Shown here: one piece after another, positions 26,510-40,298 of the stretch
How the letters are laid out: every line of letters begins with the position of its first letter
How positions within the stretch are numbered: the first letter of the stretch is position 1
From: an uncultured Ectothiorhodospiraceae bacterium
GTDB taxonomy: Bacteria; Pseudomonadota; Gammaproteobacteria; UBA9214
Assembly: GCA_947259415.1 (NCBI GenBank)
Contig: CAMYMI010000004.1
Span: 1-64,000 of the forward strand
Length of the DNA: 64,000 nucleotides
Reading direction: 5' to 3'
Program-made: the position numbers and the translations under genes
The notes under the pieces: generated by a model
Seen by the model: only the letters and a program-made list of their open reading frames with translations
Databases searched by the model: none
What the model was told of the DNA's origin: nothing

Positions 26510-27637
26510 ATGGCGGCCGCATCCTCGACCCCGAACAACGACGACACACTCAGCGACTGGCTCATCCTGCACCACGCCCCGGGTATTGGTGCCGTCACGA
26601 TTCAGCATCTGCTGGAACGCTATGCCAGCCCTGCGGCTGCGCTGCAAGCGGCTGCACACCAAAAACTGGGCCTGGAACCGGCGGCCCAGCGCTTCCTGCA
26701 GCAGCCCGACCGGGAACGGATCGAACGCGACCTGGCCTGGGCTGAGCAGCCCGGCAACCGCATCATCACCTGTCGCGAGCCAGCCTACCCGGCACTGCTG
26801 CTGCAGATAGCGGACCCCCCACCCCTGCTGTATGTGCACGGCAATATCGAGGCCCTGGGCCAGCTGCAACTGGCCATGGTCGGCAGCCGCAACCCGACCG
26901 CGTCCGGTCAACGCACCGCCACCGAGTTTGCCCGCTACCTCGCCCTCGCCGGCCTGACGATTACCAGTGGCCTGGCGCTCGGAATCGATGCGGCCAGCCA
27001 CCGGGGGGCGCTTGATGTCAGCAAACCCACGATTGCCGTCATGGGCACCGGACTTGACCGGGTCTATCCCTCGCGCCACCGGGAACTGGCCCACGCGATA
27101 GCCGAACACGGGGCACTGGTCTCCGAGTTCCCTACCGGGACCGCACCGAGACCGGAAAATTTCCCGCGCCGCAACCGTATCATCAGCGGACTTAGCCTGG
27201 GCATCCTTGTGGTCGAGGCCGCGACCCGCTCCGGCTCGCTGATCACAGCACGTTGTGCCGGCGAGCAGGGGCGTGAGGTGTTCGCCATTCCGGGCTCCAT
27301 CCACAATCCCCTCGCGCGCGGCTGCCACACCCTCATCCGCCAGGGCGCGAAACTGGTGGAAACGGCACAGGACGTCATCGATGAACTCGGGGCGCTGGCC
27401 GGTGCCTGTGCCACCCCGGAACCGCAGGATATGGACCAGGCCCGCGCTCCCGCCAGGGAACTCTCGACTGATTACTTGCAACTACTTGATTCCATTGGCT
27501 TCGAACCGACCTCTATCGATGCTGTGGTGGAAACGAGCGGATTGACGCCGGCAGAAGTTTCCTCCATGCTCCTGCAGCTGGAAATGAGCGGTTTCGTGGC
27601 ATCGTGCACCGGCGGGCTGTATAACCGACTGAAATAA
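26510..27637 (+). CDS. dprA: DNA-processing protein DprA
   Basis: A 375-residue DNA-binding protein that loads RecA onto incoming single strands during natural transformation. The N-terminal SAM-like region is followed by a Rossmann-like core: MVGSRNPTASGQR, TSGLALGIDAASHRGAL, VMGTGLDRVYPSRH, SEFPTGTAPRPENFPRRNRI and VVEAATRSGSLITAR. The C-terminal winged-helix-like domain begins around DYLQLLDSIGFEPTSID. Its presence fits competence but is not proof, as dprA is nearly universal. It is followed by smg after 10 bp. Confidence 0.95.
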   Translation: MAAASSTPNNDDTLSDWLILHHAPGIGAVTIQHLLERYASPAAALQAAAHQKLGLEPAAQRFLQQPDRERIERDLAWAEQPGNRIITCREPAYPALLLQIADPPPLLYVHGNIEALGQLQLAMVGSRNPTASGQRTATEFARYLALAGLTITSGLALGIDAASHRGALDVSKPTIAVMGTGLDRVYPSRHRELAHAIAEHGALVSEFPTGTAPRPENFPRRNRIISGLSLGILVVEAATRSGSLITARCAGEQGREVFAIPGSIHNPLARGCHTLIRQGAKLVETAQDVIDELGALAGACATPEPQDMDQARAPARELSTDYLQLLDSIGFEPTSIDAVVETSGLTPAEVSSMLLQLEMSGFVASCTGGLYNRLK

Positions 27638-27647
27638 AAGGTCCAAT

Positions 27648-28121
27648 ATGAAAGAAAATGTTTTCGACGTCCTGATGTACCTGTTTGAAAACTACTATAT
27701 GGATGACGACAACCCCATCATGCCGGACCGCGAATCGGTCCAGCATGATCTGCGCAATGCCGGCTTTCCCAAAGGGGAGATCGACCGCGCCTTCACCTGG
27801 CTGGAGGACCTGGCAACGGACACCCCGCCGCCGACCATGCAGGCGGAACACTCGTTGCGCCTGTTTTCGCCACAGGAGACCGCCCGGCTCGATACCGAGT
27901 GTCGCGGCCTGCTGCTGTTCCTGGAGCAGATGGGTGTCCTTACCCCGGGCAGCCGTGAACTGGTCATCGACCGGGCAATGGCGCTGGAGAACGAGGATTT
28001 CGACATCGATCAGCTCAAGTGGGTCGTGCTGATGGTGCTGTTCAACCAGCCGGGGGAAGAGGCCGCCTACGCCTGGGTGGAAGACCTGGTGTTTGAAAAC
28101 ATGACCAACTCACTGCACTGA
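27648..28121 (+). CDS. smg: Smg (DUF494) family protein
   Basis: A 157-residue acidic cytoplasmic protein with N-terminus MKENVFDVLMYLFENYY typical of Smg. The body is helical, with the conserved RLDTECRGLLLFLEQMGVLTP and C-terminal LKWVVLMVLFNQPGEEAAYAW. The biochemical function is unknown. It is invariably linked to dprA and topA in proteobacteria, as here. It ends 45 bp before topA. Confidence 0.93.
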   Translation: MKENVFDVLMYLFENYYMDDDNPIMPDRESVQHDLRNAGFPKGEIDRAFTWLEDLATDTPPPTMQAEHSLRLFSPQETARLDTECRGLLLFLEQMGVLTPGSRELVIDRAMALENEDFDIDQLKWVVLMVLFNQPGEEAAYAWVEDLVFENMTNSLH

Positions 28122-28166
28122 ACCCGGCTGTCCGAAGCGACGCCCGACCTGTCCCCATAGATCTCA

Positions 28167-30458
28167 ATGAGCAAGAACCTGGTTATAGTCGAATCGCCTG
28201 CCAAGGCGAAGACCATTAAAAAGTATCTGGGCAAGGACTACGACGTCATGGCCTCCTATGGCCATGTCCGCGACCTCGTACCCAAGGAGGGTGCGGTTAA
28301 CCCGGAACACGACTTCGACATGAAGTATCAGCTCATCGAGCGGAACACCAGGCATGTGGACGCCATCGTCAAGGCGATGAAGAAGTCCGATGCCCTGTAC
28401 CTGGCCACTGACCCGGACCGCGAGGGCGAAGCCATAGCCTGGCACCTGTGCGAATTGCTGCGTGACCGCAAGGCCCTCAAGGACAAACTCGTGCACCGGG
28501 TTGTTTTCCATGAGATTACCAAGCGTGCGATAAACGAGGCCATCGAGCATTCACGCGATCTGTCTATGGAGCTCATCAACGCTCAACAGGCGCGACGTGC
28601 GCTCGACTATCTGGTCGGTTTCAATCTGTCGCCACTGTTATGGAAAAAGATCCGTCGCGGTCTGTCGGCCGGACGCGTGCAGAGCCCGGCACTGCGCATG
28701 ATCGTGGAGCGTGAAATCGAGATCGAGAACTTCAAGCCGCGTGAATACTGGACCCTGGAAGGGGATCTTGCCAAAGACAAGCAGAACTTCGTTGCGCGCC
28801 TGGCCATGCTTGATGGCAATAAGCTCAAACAATTCTCGATAACCGACGAAGCCAGTGCAAGCAAGGCGCGCGAAGACCTGCTGAAGACCGCTGACGGCAA
28901 GCTGGTCGTCAACAATGTTGAAAAGAAACAGCGCCGCCGCAACCCGGCAGCGCCCTTTACCACATCGACACTGCAACAGGAGGCCTCGCGCAAGCTGGGA
29001 TTTACCGCCAGCCGCACCATGCGTGTGGCTCAGCAACTCTATGAAGGTATGGACATCGGGGGGGAGACCGTTGGCCTGATCACCTACATGCGTACCGACT
29101 CCGTCAACCTGGCGCAGGACGCGATCGACGAGTTGCGCGAATTCATCCCGGAACGCTTTGGCAAGGCCGCACTTCCCGACGAGGCGCGTGCCTACAAAAC
29201 CAAGTCCAAGAATGCCCAGGAAGCGCATGAGGCCATCCGTCCCACCTCGATTCGCCACACACCCGAGGAGATAAAGAAGCACCTGAGCGCGGAACAACTC
29301 AAGCTCTACGAACTGGTCTGGAAACGCACCATCGCCTGCCAGATGATCCATGCCACCATCAACACGGTCAGCATTGATTTCGGCTGTGGCGAAGGTAACC
29401 AGTTCCGCGCTACCGGCTCGACGGTGGTGGACCCGGGCTTCATGGCGGTCTACATGGAAGGCGTGGATGACAGCAAGACCGACGCTGACGATAAGCTGCT
29501 GCCACCCCTGGAAAAGGGTGATGTCTGTGAACTGAAGGAGATTCGCGCGGATCAGCACTTCACCGAGCCACCACCGCGCTACTCCGAGGCCAGCCTGGTC
29601 AAGACACTGGAGGAGCACGGCATCGGCCGACCATCGACCTATGCCACTATCATCTCGACATTGCAGGCCCGCGAATATGTCACCCTGGATAAAAAACGCT
29701 TCTATCCCACTGATGTCGGCCGCGTCGTCAATGAGTTCCTGACGGAGAATTTCACTCCCTATGTGGATTACGACTTCACCGCCGGCCTGGAAGACGAGCT
29801 GGACGCAGTATCGCGCGGCGAGAAGGACTGGGTCCCGGTCATGAATGAGTTCTGGAAGCCGTTCCATGAGCTGATCGGGAAGGACTACGCGCGGCCCTAT
29901 CCAAAGCCAATTGAGGAGAAGTGCCCTGAATGCGGCAAGCAGCTGCAAATGAGCCTGGGCCGGGGTGGTTTTTTTATCGGTTGTTCCGGCTATCCGGACT
30001 GCAAGTACACCCGCAACGTCGGTGAAGACCGTGCCAGTTCGGAACCCGAGATCGTCGAAGGTCGCAGCTGCCCGCAGTGCGAATCAGACCTGATCATCCG
30101 TAACGGACGCTATGGCAAGTTCATCGGTTGCAGTAACTACCCGGATTGTAAATACATCGAACCACTGGAGAAGCCGCAAAATACCGGCGTGCGATGCCCG
30201 GAATGTAAAAAGGGCGATCTTCTCAAACGCAAATCACGGCGCGGTAAGATATTCTTTTCCTGCGAACGCTATCCAGACTGCAACTACGCTATCTGGAACC
30301 AGCCGCTGGCGCGGCCCTGCCCTACCTGCCACTGGCCGATCACGTCCATCAAGACCACCAAGCGCTCCGGCACCCAACGCGTCTGTCCCCAGAATGACTG
30401 CAAGTTCATCGAGCCCTGGGATGAGCCGGAAACCGCTGCAGAGGCAGCAGAAAACTAG
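28167..30458 (+). CDS. topA: DNA topoisomerase I
   Basis: A type IA topoisomerase that relaxes negative supercoils. The 763-residue protein has the Toprim domain (LVIVESPAKAKTIKKYLG with catalytic Glu; ATDPDREGEAIAWHL with the DxD metal site). The active-site Tyr lies in ITYMRTDSVNL, and GRPSTYATII is conserved. C-terminal zinc ribbons follow: CPECGK...GCSGYPDCKY, CPQCES...GCSNYPDCKY and CPECKK...SCERYPDCNY, then a fourth partial module CPTCHW...CPQNDCKF. It is complete and of normal length for a three-to-four ribbon form. Confidence 0.97.
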   Translation: MSKNLVIVESPAKAKTIKKYLGKDYDVMASYGHVRDLVPKEGAVNPEHDFDMKYQLIERNTRHVDAIVKAMKKSDALYLATDPDREGEAIAWHLCELLRDRKALKDKLVHRVVFHEITKRAINEAIEHSRDLSMELINAQQARRALDYLVGFNLSPLLWKKIRRGLSAGRVQSPALRMIVEREIEIENFKPREYWTLEGDLAKDKQNFVARLAMLDGNKLKQFSITDEASASKAREDLLKTADGKLVVNNVEKKQRRRNPAAPFTTSTLQQEASRKLGFTASRTMRVAQQLYEGMDIGGETVGLITYMRTDSVNLAQDAIDELREFIPERFGKAALPDEARAYKTKSKNAQEAHEAIRPTSIRHTPEEIKKHLSAEQLKLYELVWKRTIACQMIHATINTVSIDFGCGEGNQFRATGSTVVDPGFMAVYMEGVDDSKTDADDKLLPPLEKGDVCELKEIRADQHFTEPPPRYSEASLVKTLEEHGIGRPSTYATIISTLQAREYVTLDKKRFYPTDVGRVVNEFLTENFTPYVDYDFTAGLEDELDAVSRGEKDWVPVMNEFWKPFHELIGKDYARPYPKPIEEKCPECGKQLQMSLGRGGFFIGCSGYPDCKYTRNVGEDRASSEPEIVEGRSCPQCESDLIIRNGRYGKFIGCSNYPDCKYIEPLEKPQNTGVRCPECKKGDLLKRKSRRGKIFFSCERYPDCNYAIWNQPLARPCPTCHWPITSIKTTKRSGTQRVCPQNDCKFIEPWDEPETAAEAAEN

Positions 30459-30617
30459 ACAGGAAATTCACCGCACTGGCATCGGGTAAACAAAAATATA
30501 TCAATTTCTGCATTTGATGATCTCATCTCTGAATCCTGCAGCTATAGCATGCCTATCACCCATAATAGTTAGATTCTTCGGGTTTCTGACGGCCAACAGT
30601 TTGCAAACCGAATCATC

Positions 30618-31169
30618 ATGAGTTGGCATATCCGTGAAGCTGTGCGGCGGATCGCCGCTGGCGGCATTATTGCCTACCCGACAGAGACCGTCTACGGTCT
30701 GGGCTGCGATCCATTCAACGGTCAGGCTGTGCTGCGCCTGCTGGAACTCAAGCAACGCAGCATCGATCAGGGCGTCATCATCATTGCCAGCGAATTCACA
30801 CAACTGGAACCCTTGCTGCTTCCGCTGAGTGAAGCCGCCAGCAAACGTGTGACGGGCAGTTACCCACGGCCGATCACCTGGGTCCTGCCGTGTTCAGCGG
30901 ACATCCCGGTGTGGCTGCGCGGGGTGCACACCAGCCTGGCCATCCGCATTACCCGCCACCCGGTTGCCAGCGCGCTGTGCGCCTGCTGGGGCGGGCCACT
31001 GGTCTCGACCAGCGCAAACCTTCACGGCAGGCGACCGGCCACCAGCCCGCACGAGGTACGCAAGGCATTCGGCGACCGGCTGGACTACCTGCTGCATGGA
31101 CCGGTTGGTGCAAACAGCAGGCCCAGCCAGATCCGCGACGGCATCACCGGAAAGATCTTGCGGAATTAA
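30618..31169 (+). CDS. tsaC: Threonylcarbamoyl-AMP synthase TsaC (YrdC/Sua5 family)
   Basis: Makes threonylcarbamoyl-AMP for the t6A37 modification of ANN-decoding tRNAs. The 183-residue single-domain YrdC protein shows GGIIAYPTETVYGLGCDPFN, the nucleotide-site KQRSIDQGVIIIAS, SYPRPITWVLPC, and the late GGPLVSTSANLHGR. It sits between topA and hemF as in Pseudomonas (dprA-yrdC-hemF-aroE). There is no obvious ribosome site before its ATG. It is followed by the repeat element at 31189-31477. Confidence 0.95.
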   Translation: MSWHIREAVRRIAAGGIIAYPTETVYGLGCDPFNGQAVLRLLELKQRSIDQGVIIIASEFTQLEPLLLPLSEAASKRVTGSYPRPITWVLPCSADIPVWLRGVHTSLAIRITRHPVASALCACWGGPLVSTSANLHGRRPATSPHEVRKAFGDRLDYLLHGPVGANSRPSQIRDGITGKILRN

Positions 31170-31188
31170 AAAGAATTAAACATAAGAT

Positions 31189-31477
31189 TATTCACCGCAG
31201 AGACGCAGAGGACGCAGAGGACGCAGAGGACGCAGAGGACGCAGAGAAAAAAATTAATACATGCAATAAAAACTATAATGAAAAAATGGGTGAAAATTAT
31301 TCTGAATAACGCTGCATGATTAATTGGGGTTTCGGTCTTTGGCCTGGTGTTCATGGACTATCGATCGAACCAAATCGAGTGTACTGTATTTTATCTTACC
31401 GAATATTTGCCATTTTCTCGGGACGGTGTTTATAGCAATAATGTTTTCTCTGCGTCTCTGCGTCTCTGCGGTGAATA
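31189..31477. repeat. Inverted-repeat element upstream of hemF with 22-bp ends
   Basis: The 22-mer tattcaccgcagagacgcagag (31189-31210) is exactly inverted at 31456-31477. The left end is extended by a tandem array and the right end contains three tctctgcg units. The roughly 200 bp between them are AT-rich and hold no gene that I can support. Frames through it encode only low-complexity peptides. The inner bases do not resemble the his-operon copy, so only the ends are shared. Confidence 0.7.
31202..31246 (+). repeat. Tandem array of five perfect 9-bp units (gacgcagag)
   Basis: Five head-to-tail copies of gacgcagag with no mismatch (31202-31210, 31211-31219, 31220-31228, 31229-31237, 31238-31246), followed by aaaaaaa. 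This is a minisatellite likely to vary in copy number by slippage. The unit is the core of the wider repeat family in this window. Confidence 0.9.
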
Positions 31478-31501
31478 TTTTTTGTTAAGGTATACGCCTG
31501 A

Positions 31502-32458
<957 letters not shown>

Positions 32459-32502
32459 CGACATCCTCGAAATCCGGATTTCCAGGTACCGCCACCGATG
32501 CA

Positions 32503-32726
32503 ATGAAGACGCTGCAAGTCAGGGTCAAGCCAAATTCCCGCACATGCACTCTGGAAGAATTGGGTGATGGTACCTGGCTGGCTCGGGTAAAGGCCCCCCG
32601 GTCGACGGCAAGGCAAATAAGGAATTGGTGGCGCTCATCGCGCCTCACTTCAAGCTGCACAAGTTCCGGGTAGTGCTCAAGAGCGGGGCATCCGGGCGCA
32701 TCAAGCTGATCGATATTGATGACTGA
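32503..32726 (+). pseudogene. Frameshifted DUF167 (YggU-like) gene
   Basis: From ATG 32503 the frame reads MKTLQVRVKPNSRTCTLEELG up to about RVKAP. It then runs out of the family pattern and stops at TAG 32671-32673 after 56 codons. Adding one base at the C run (six C at about 32594-32599) restores VKAPPVDGKANKELVALIAP and a C-terminus with VVLKSGASGRIKLIDIDD, ending at TGA 32724-32726. That is a complete DUF167 protein of about 74 residues. It is therefore a one-base deletion at a homopolymer: a recent pseudogene, a programmed shift, or a sequencing error. The function of DUF167 is unknown. Confidence 0.8.
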
Positions 32727-32773
32727 AGGCGGCCTGGACCTGGCAATTCGTCCACGTGACTGTCGGAAGCGAG

Positions 32774-32790
32774 CATCCCTGTAGGCAAAA
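32774..32790. repeat. 17-bp repeat abutting a terminator (copy 2)
   Basis: catccctgtaggcaaaa, identical to 11522-11538. Its A-run continues to seven A (32787-32793) and directly touches the hairpin at 32794, forming the T-tract of a minus-strand terminator. Confidence 0.6.
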
Positions 32791-32793
32791 AAA

Positions 32794-32813
32794 CCCCCGC
32801 CTGGTGGCGGGGG
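32794..32813 (-). terminator. Strong minus-strand intrinsic terminator
   Basis: An 8-bp GC-only stem (cccccgcc / ggcggggg) with a tggt loop, followed on the minus strand by seven T. It probably ends the BASS transporter transcript, whose stop is about 210 bp upstream in that direction. Confidence 0.75.
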
Positions 32814-33026
32814 AAAACGCTTTTCAGCGTCGGAGGAGCCTTTAAGAACAGCGCCATGAACAAACGTCTCTGAGAAGGCCCAGCTGCGGGCACACTGCGG
32901 GCACCTGTAATAGCACCCTGTTGCTGCACTGTCTGATGAACTTATCGGCGTGCGGCGGGGTTTCTTTAACGCTCCGGCCAGCCCTCCGGATGCGCATCAG
33001 AAAAGACGTAACCAAATGATTTACAA

Positions 33027-36574
<3,548 letters not shown>

Positions 36575-36814
36575 CCAAACCGGGAACATGAAGCCCATTA
36601 CGGGCTGCAGGGTATACCTCTGGCAATTAAAACCGTTCACGTTGCTGACCAGATGTTTGGGGTCGTGCACAAATTCAGTTAGACAGCCCATGGCAGTGGG
36701 CGCCACCGTTGTCATCATGCTTCTTGACGATACTTGATGCATGCCCGGGGCAATACGTGTCAACTTTCCAAGGAGGCTGTGTGTGAACAGCGGGGATGTT
36801 GGCGGCGAACAAAA

Positions 36815-37348
36815 TCATTGGCCTGCCTGGTGACGGTTTTTGAGTTCGGCATAATGCCTGGCGGAATATTCAAGAAAGGCACGTTCCTGGTCGCGCAGCG
36901 GCCGCATCCTGCGAGCCGGTGAACCGACCCAGAGGTAACCGCCCTCGAGTTCCTGGCCCGGCGGCACCAGGCTGCCTGCACCCAGCAGTACCCCGCTGCG
37001 CAGGATGGCACCGTCCATAACCGTGGCGGCCATACCGATCAGACAGCGGTCCTCGACGGTACAACCGTGCAGAATGGCCTTATGACCGACGGTGATGTCC
37101 GCACCGATTGTCAGCGGGAAGCCGCCCGGGGCAAACTCGCTGTCATGGCTGACATGCAGTACCGTGCCGTCCTGGATGTTGGTGCGCGCACCGACGACGA
37201 TGGCGTTTATATCACCGCGTGCCACCACCATGGGCCATAACGAGGCGTCTTCAGCAATACTGACATCACCGATCACCAGTGCAGTCGGATCCACGTACGC
37301 ACTTTTCGCAATACGCGGCGCGCTGTTTTCAAAGTTACGGATTGTCAT
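36815..37348 (-). CDS. Gamma-carbonic-anhydrase-like protein (YrdA family)
   Basis: A 177-residue left-handed beta-helix (hexapeptide repeat) protein. Candidate metal-binding His residues lie in LHVSHDSEF, TVGHKAILHG. Family members form trimers and bind Zn or Fe, but most YrdA proteins lack proven carbonic anhydrase activity. The gene is single, divergent from prlC and convergent with aroE across 240 bp. A charged C-terminus (YAELKNRHQAGQ) follows the repeat domain. It belongs to the widespread housekeeping YrdA/CaiE type. Confidence 0.9.
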   Translation of the reverse strand: MTIRNFENSAPRIAKSAYVDPTALVIGDVSIAEDASLWPMVVARGDINAIVVGARTNIQDGTVLHVSHDSEFAPGGFPLTIGADITVGHKAILHGCTVEDRCLIGMAATVMDGAILRSGVLLGAGSLVPPGQELEGGYLWVGSPARRMRPLRDQERAFLEYSARHYAELKNRHQAGQ

Positions 37349-37407
37349 AACAGTTGAAGATAATGATTGGATGTAGAATATACAAGTTCACACGCACGGC
37401 GGCCGAT

Positions 37408-37435
37408 TTGCAGCCATGTCAGGCCATGCTAGAGT
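37408..37435 (+). promoter_or_regulatory. Possible sigma-70 promoter of prlC
   Basis: TTGCAG (37408-37413), 16 bp, TAGAGT (37430-37435). A small perfect hairpin (cctgaa ctcc ttcagg, 37445-37460) lies in the leader before the prlC ATG at 37486. Confidence 0.4.
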
Positions 37436-37485
37436 AAACGCCCCCTGAACTCCTTCAGGCTTCTAAACCAAGAGGTAATAACCGG

Positions 37486-39534
37486 ATGTCCAACCCACTG
37501 CTGGAACTGCACGGACTGCCGCCTTTTACCAAAATCCGGCCCGAGCATGTCGAGCCGGCGATTGACGAACTTCTGGCCCAAAGTCGCGCCCTGGTCAGTG
37601 AACTGCTCGAACAGAACACCCGTTATACCTGGGACAACCTGGTGGACCCGCTAGAGACGATAGACGATCGCATCAGCCGCGCATGGTCACCTGTCAGTCA
37701 CATGAATTCAATGGTCAACACCGAGGAATTGCGCGCCGCCTACACCGCCTGCCTGCCCAAACTCAGCGAATACAGCACCGAGATGGGACAGCACGAAGGC
37801 CTGTACCGCGCCTTCAAGCAAATCGCCGACGGCCCGGACTACCCGGGCTTCGACACGGCACAGAAGAAGATCATCGACAACGCCTTGCGTGACTTTCGCC
37901 TGTCCGGCATCGAGCTGGACCAGGCAGCGCGAGACCGCTACAAGGAAATCATGCAAGAGCTCTCGCAGCTGACCTCGAAGTTCAGCGACAACGTGCTCGA
38001 TGCCACCAATGACTGGCACAAGCAGGTCACCGACGAATCCCTGCTGGGCGGCCTGCCGGAAACCGCAGTGTCACTGGCCCGGCAAACGGCAGAGCAGCGG
38101 GGCCTGGACGGTTACGTACTTACGCTGGAGTTCCCCTCCTACTACCCGGTATTGACCTACGCCCACAACCGCGCGCTGCGCGAGGAGCTGTATACGGCTT
38201 ACGTCACACGCGCCTCCGACCAGGGCCCGAATGCCGGCCGCTGGGACAACGCTGCGCTCATGAAACAGATCGTCGGCCTGCGCCACGAGGCGGCGCAACT
38301 GCTCGGCTTCAACAACTACGCCGAACGCTCCCTGGTCACCAAGATGGCGGAATCGACCGACCAGGTCATGGTTTTTCTCAATGATCTGGCTGAGCGTTCG
38401 CAGGCCACCGCCCGGCAGGAGCTAGAGGAAGTGCAGGTCTATGCCCGCAAACACGATGGCATGGACACGCTGCAAGCCTGGGACATCGCCTATTACTCGG
38501 AAAAGCTGCGCCAGGACAAGTACGCCATTTCCCAGGAAGAGCTGAAACCCTATTTCCCGGAACCGCGTGTAGTACAAGGGCTGTTTTCCATTGTTGAACG
38601 CCTCTATGGTCTAAGTATTGACAGCATCAGCGGTATGGACACCTGGCATCCGGATGTTCGATTTTACCGTATCCATGACGCGGAAGGTCGCCTGCGCGGC
38701 GAGTTCTACCTCGACCTGTTCGCGCGCCCGCACAAGCGCGGCGGTGCCTGGATGGATGAATGCATCAGCCGGCGCCGGGGGCGGGACGGGGTCCAGACCC
38801 CGGTGGCCTATCTCACCTGCAACTTCACCCCGCCCATCGGTGACGATCCGGCACTGTTCACCCACGACGAGGTGATCACCCTGTTCCACGAGTTCGGCCA
38901 TGGCCTGCACCACATGCTCACCCAGGTCGACTATGCCGGGGTTTCAGGTATCAGCGGTGTACCCTGGGACGCCGTGGAACTGCCCAGCCAGTTCATGGAA
39001 AACTGGTGCTGGGAGCGCGAGGCGCTGGATCTGTTCGCCCGCCACTACCAGAGCGGCGCGGTCATCCCTGACATGTTGTTCAAGCGCATGCGCAAGGCGA
39101 GGAACTTCCAGTCCGCCATGCAGATGGTGCGCCAGCTGGAATTCGCCGTCTTTGATTTCCGCTTGCACCGCGAGTATGACCCCGCAAAGGATGCGCGCAT
39201 CCACGACCTCCTGGAAGAGGTGCGCCGGCACGTGGCCGTGATCCAGCCGCCGGCCTTTAATCGCTTCGAGAATGGCTTCACACACATCTTCTCCGGCGGC
39301 TACGCAGCCGGCTACTACAGCTACAAGTGGGCGGAGGTCCTGTCCGCCGACGCCTTCTCCGCCTTCGAGGAAACCGGGATCTTCAATCGCGACACGGGCA
39401 AGAAGTTCCTCAGCAGCATACTGGAGCAGGGCGGTTCCCGTGAGCCCCTGGAACTGTTCGTGGAATTCCGTGGCCGCGAGCCAACAATCGACGCCCTGCT
39501 GCGCCACAGTGGCCTGGCGGAAGCGTCGGCATGA
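37486..39534 (+). CDS. prlC: Oligopeptidase A
   Basis: A cytoplasmic zinc peptidase of family M3 that degrades short peptides, including cleaved signal peptides. The 682-residue protein has the HExxH site as FHEFGHGLHH (His468, Glu469, His472), with the third ligand Glu about 25 residues later in AVELPSQFMENW. The late conserved SGGYAAGYYSYKWAEVLSAD is intact. Length matches E. coli PrlC (680). The stop overlaps the xthA start (ATGA), so the two are translationally coupled. Confidence 0.96.
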   Translation: MSNPLLELHGLPPFTKIRPEHVEPAIDELLAQSRALVSELLEQNTRYTWDNLVDPLETIDDRISRAWSPVSHMNSMVNTEELRAAYTACLPKLSEYSTEMGQHEGLYRAFKQIADGPDYPGFDTAQKKIIDNALRDFRLSGIELDQAARDRYKEIMQELSQLTSKFSDNVLDATNDWHKQVTDESLLGGLPETAVSLARQTAEQRGLDGYVLTLEFPSYYPVLTYAHNRALREELYTAYVTRASDQGPNAGRWDNAALMKQIVGLRHEAAQLLGFNNYAERSLVTKMAESTDQVMVFLNDLAERSQATARQELEEVQVYARKHDGMDTLQAWDIAYYSEKLRQDKYAISQEELKPYFPEPRVVQGLFSIVERLYGLSIDSISGMDTWHPDVRFYRIHDAEGRLRGEFYLDLFARPHKRGGAWMDECISRRRGRDGVQTPVAYLTCNFTPPIGDDPALFTHDEVITLFHEFGHGLHHMLTQVDYAGVSGISGVPWDAVELPSQFMENWCWEREALDLFARHYQSGAVIPDMLFKRMRKARNFQSAMQMVRQLEFAVFDFRLHREYDPAKDARIHDLLEEVRRHVAVIQPPAFNRFENGFTHIFSGGYAAGYYSYKWAEVLSADAFSAFEETGIFNRDTGKKFLSSILEQGGSREPLELFVEFRGREPTIDALLRHSGLAEASA

Positions 39535-40298
39535 AGATCGCCAGCTGGAACGTCAACTCCCTCAAGGTGCGCCTGCCGCAGGTCCTGGACTGGCTGGCAG
39601 TGGCACAGCCCGACATCCTGTGCCTGCAGGAGACCAAACTGATCGATGAGAACTTCCCGGTCGAGGATATCGAGGCGGTTGATTACCGGGTCGCCTATTC
39701 CGGTCAGCCGACCTATAACGGGGTGGCCATCATCAGTCGTTCTCAGCCACATGACGTGCTGACCGATATACCCGGACTCGACGATCCACAGCGGCGCATC
39801 CTGGCCGCCACCATCGACGGGGTACGTGTCCTCAACCTGTATGTCGTCAACGGCCAGGAGGTTGGCAGCGAAAAATACGCCTGGAAACTGGAATGGCTTG
39901 CCCGGGTAACCGACTACATCCGGGACCAGTTGAAACACAACGAGCGTTTCGTGGTACTGGGCGATTTCAATATCACGCCTGAGGACCGTGACGTGCATGA
40001 CCCCGAGGCCTGGCATGAACGTATCCTGTGCAGCACCCCCGAGCGAGAGGCCCTGCAGCGGATAACCGATCTGGGTCTGGTGGACACCTTCCGGCTGTTT
40101 CAGCAGGAGGATGCCAGCTACAGCTGGTGGGACTACCGGGCCGCCGCCTTCCGCCGTAACCGCGGCCTGCGCATCGATCTGATCCTCGCCAGCCCCGGGC
40201 TGGCCGACTGCTGCCGCGCCAGCAGCATCGACAAGGAACCGCGCCGCCTGGAACGGCCCTCCGACCACGCCCCGGTATTGGCAGAATTCGATTTATAG
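39531..40298 (+). CDS. xthA: Exodeoxyribonuclease III
   Basis: An AP endonuclease and 3'-5' exonuclease of base-excision repair. The 255-residue protein shows MKIASWNVNSLKVRLPQVLDWL, LCLQETKLID with the metal Glu, GDFNITPEDRDV, and the C-terminal RIDLILAS and SDHAPVLAEF catalytic Asp-His. It overlaps prlC by 4 bp. An AT-rich spacer follows before ubiD. Confidence 0.96.
   Translation: MKIASWNVNSLKVRLPQVLDWLAVAQPDILCLQETKLIDENFPVEDIEAVDYRVAYSGQPTYNGVAIISRSQPHDVLTDIPGLDDPQRRILAATIDGVRVLNLYVVNGQEVGSEKYAWKLEWLARVTDYIRDQLKHNERFVVLGDFNITPEDRDVHDPEAWHERILCSTPEREALQRITDLGLVDTFRLFQQEDASYSWWDYRAAAFRRNRGLRIDLILASPGLADCCRASSIDKEPRRLERPSDHAPVLAEFDL

Larger units (their letters stand above)
32727..33026. 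other. Gene-free spacer holding a terminator
   Basis: A 300-bp stretch without a gene. It holds the 17-bp repeat (32774-32790) and a strong hairpin (32794-32813) that terminates minus-strand transcription. Nothing coding or structured is evident in 32814-33026. Confidence 0.5.

Noticed and set aside
28638-29948. A 436-codon open frame antisense to topA
   Set aside because: Shadow of topA; no recognisable domains.
30517-30621. A 34-residue frame whose TGA overlaps the tsaC ATG
   Set aside because: No ribosome site, no conserved features, and chance is likely at this length. Worth noting only because tsaC also lacks a clear ribosome site.
31202-31246. CRISPR-like array
   Set aside because: The units are 9 bp and contiguous, with no spacers and no cas genes.
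31166-31354. A minus-strand frame encoding repeated LCV units
   Set aside because: It only translates the 9-bp tandem array.
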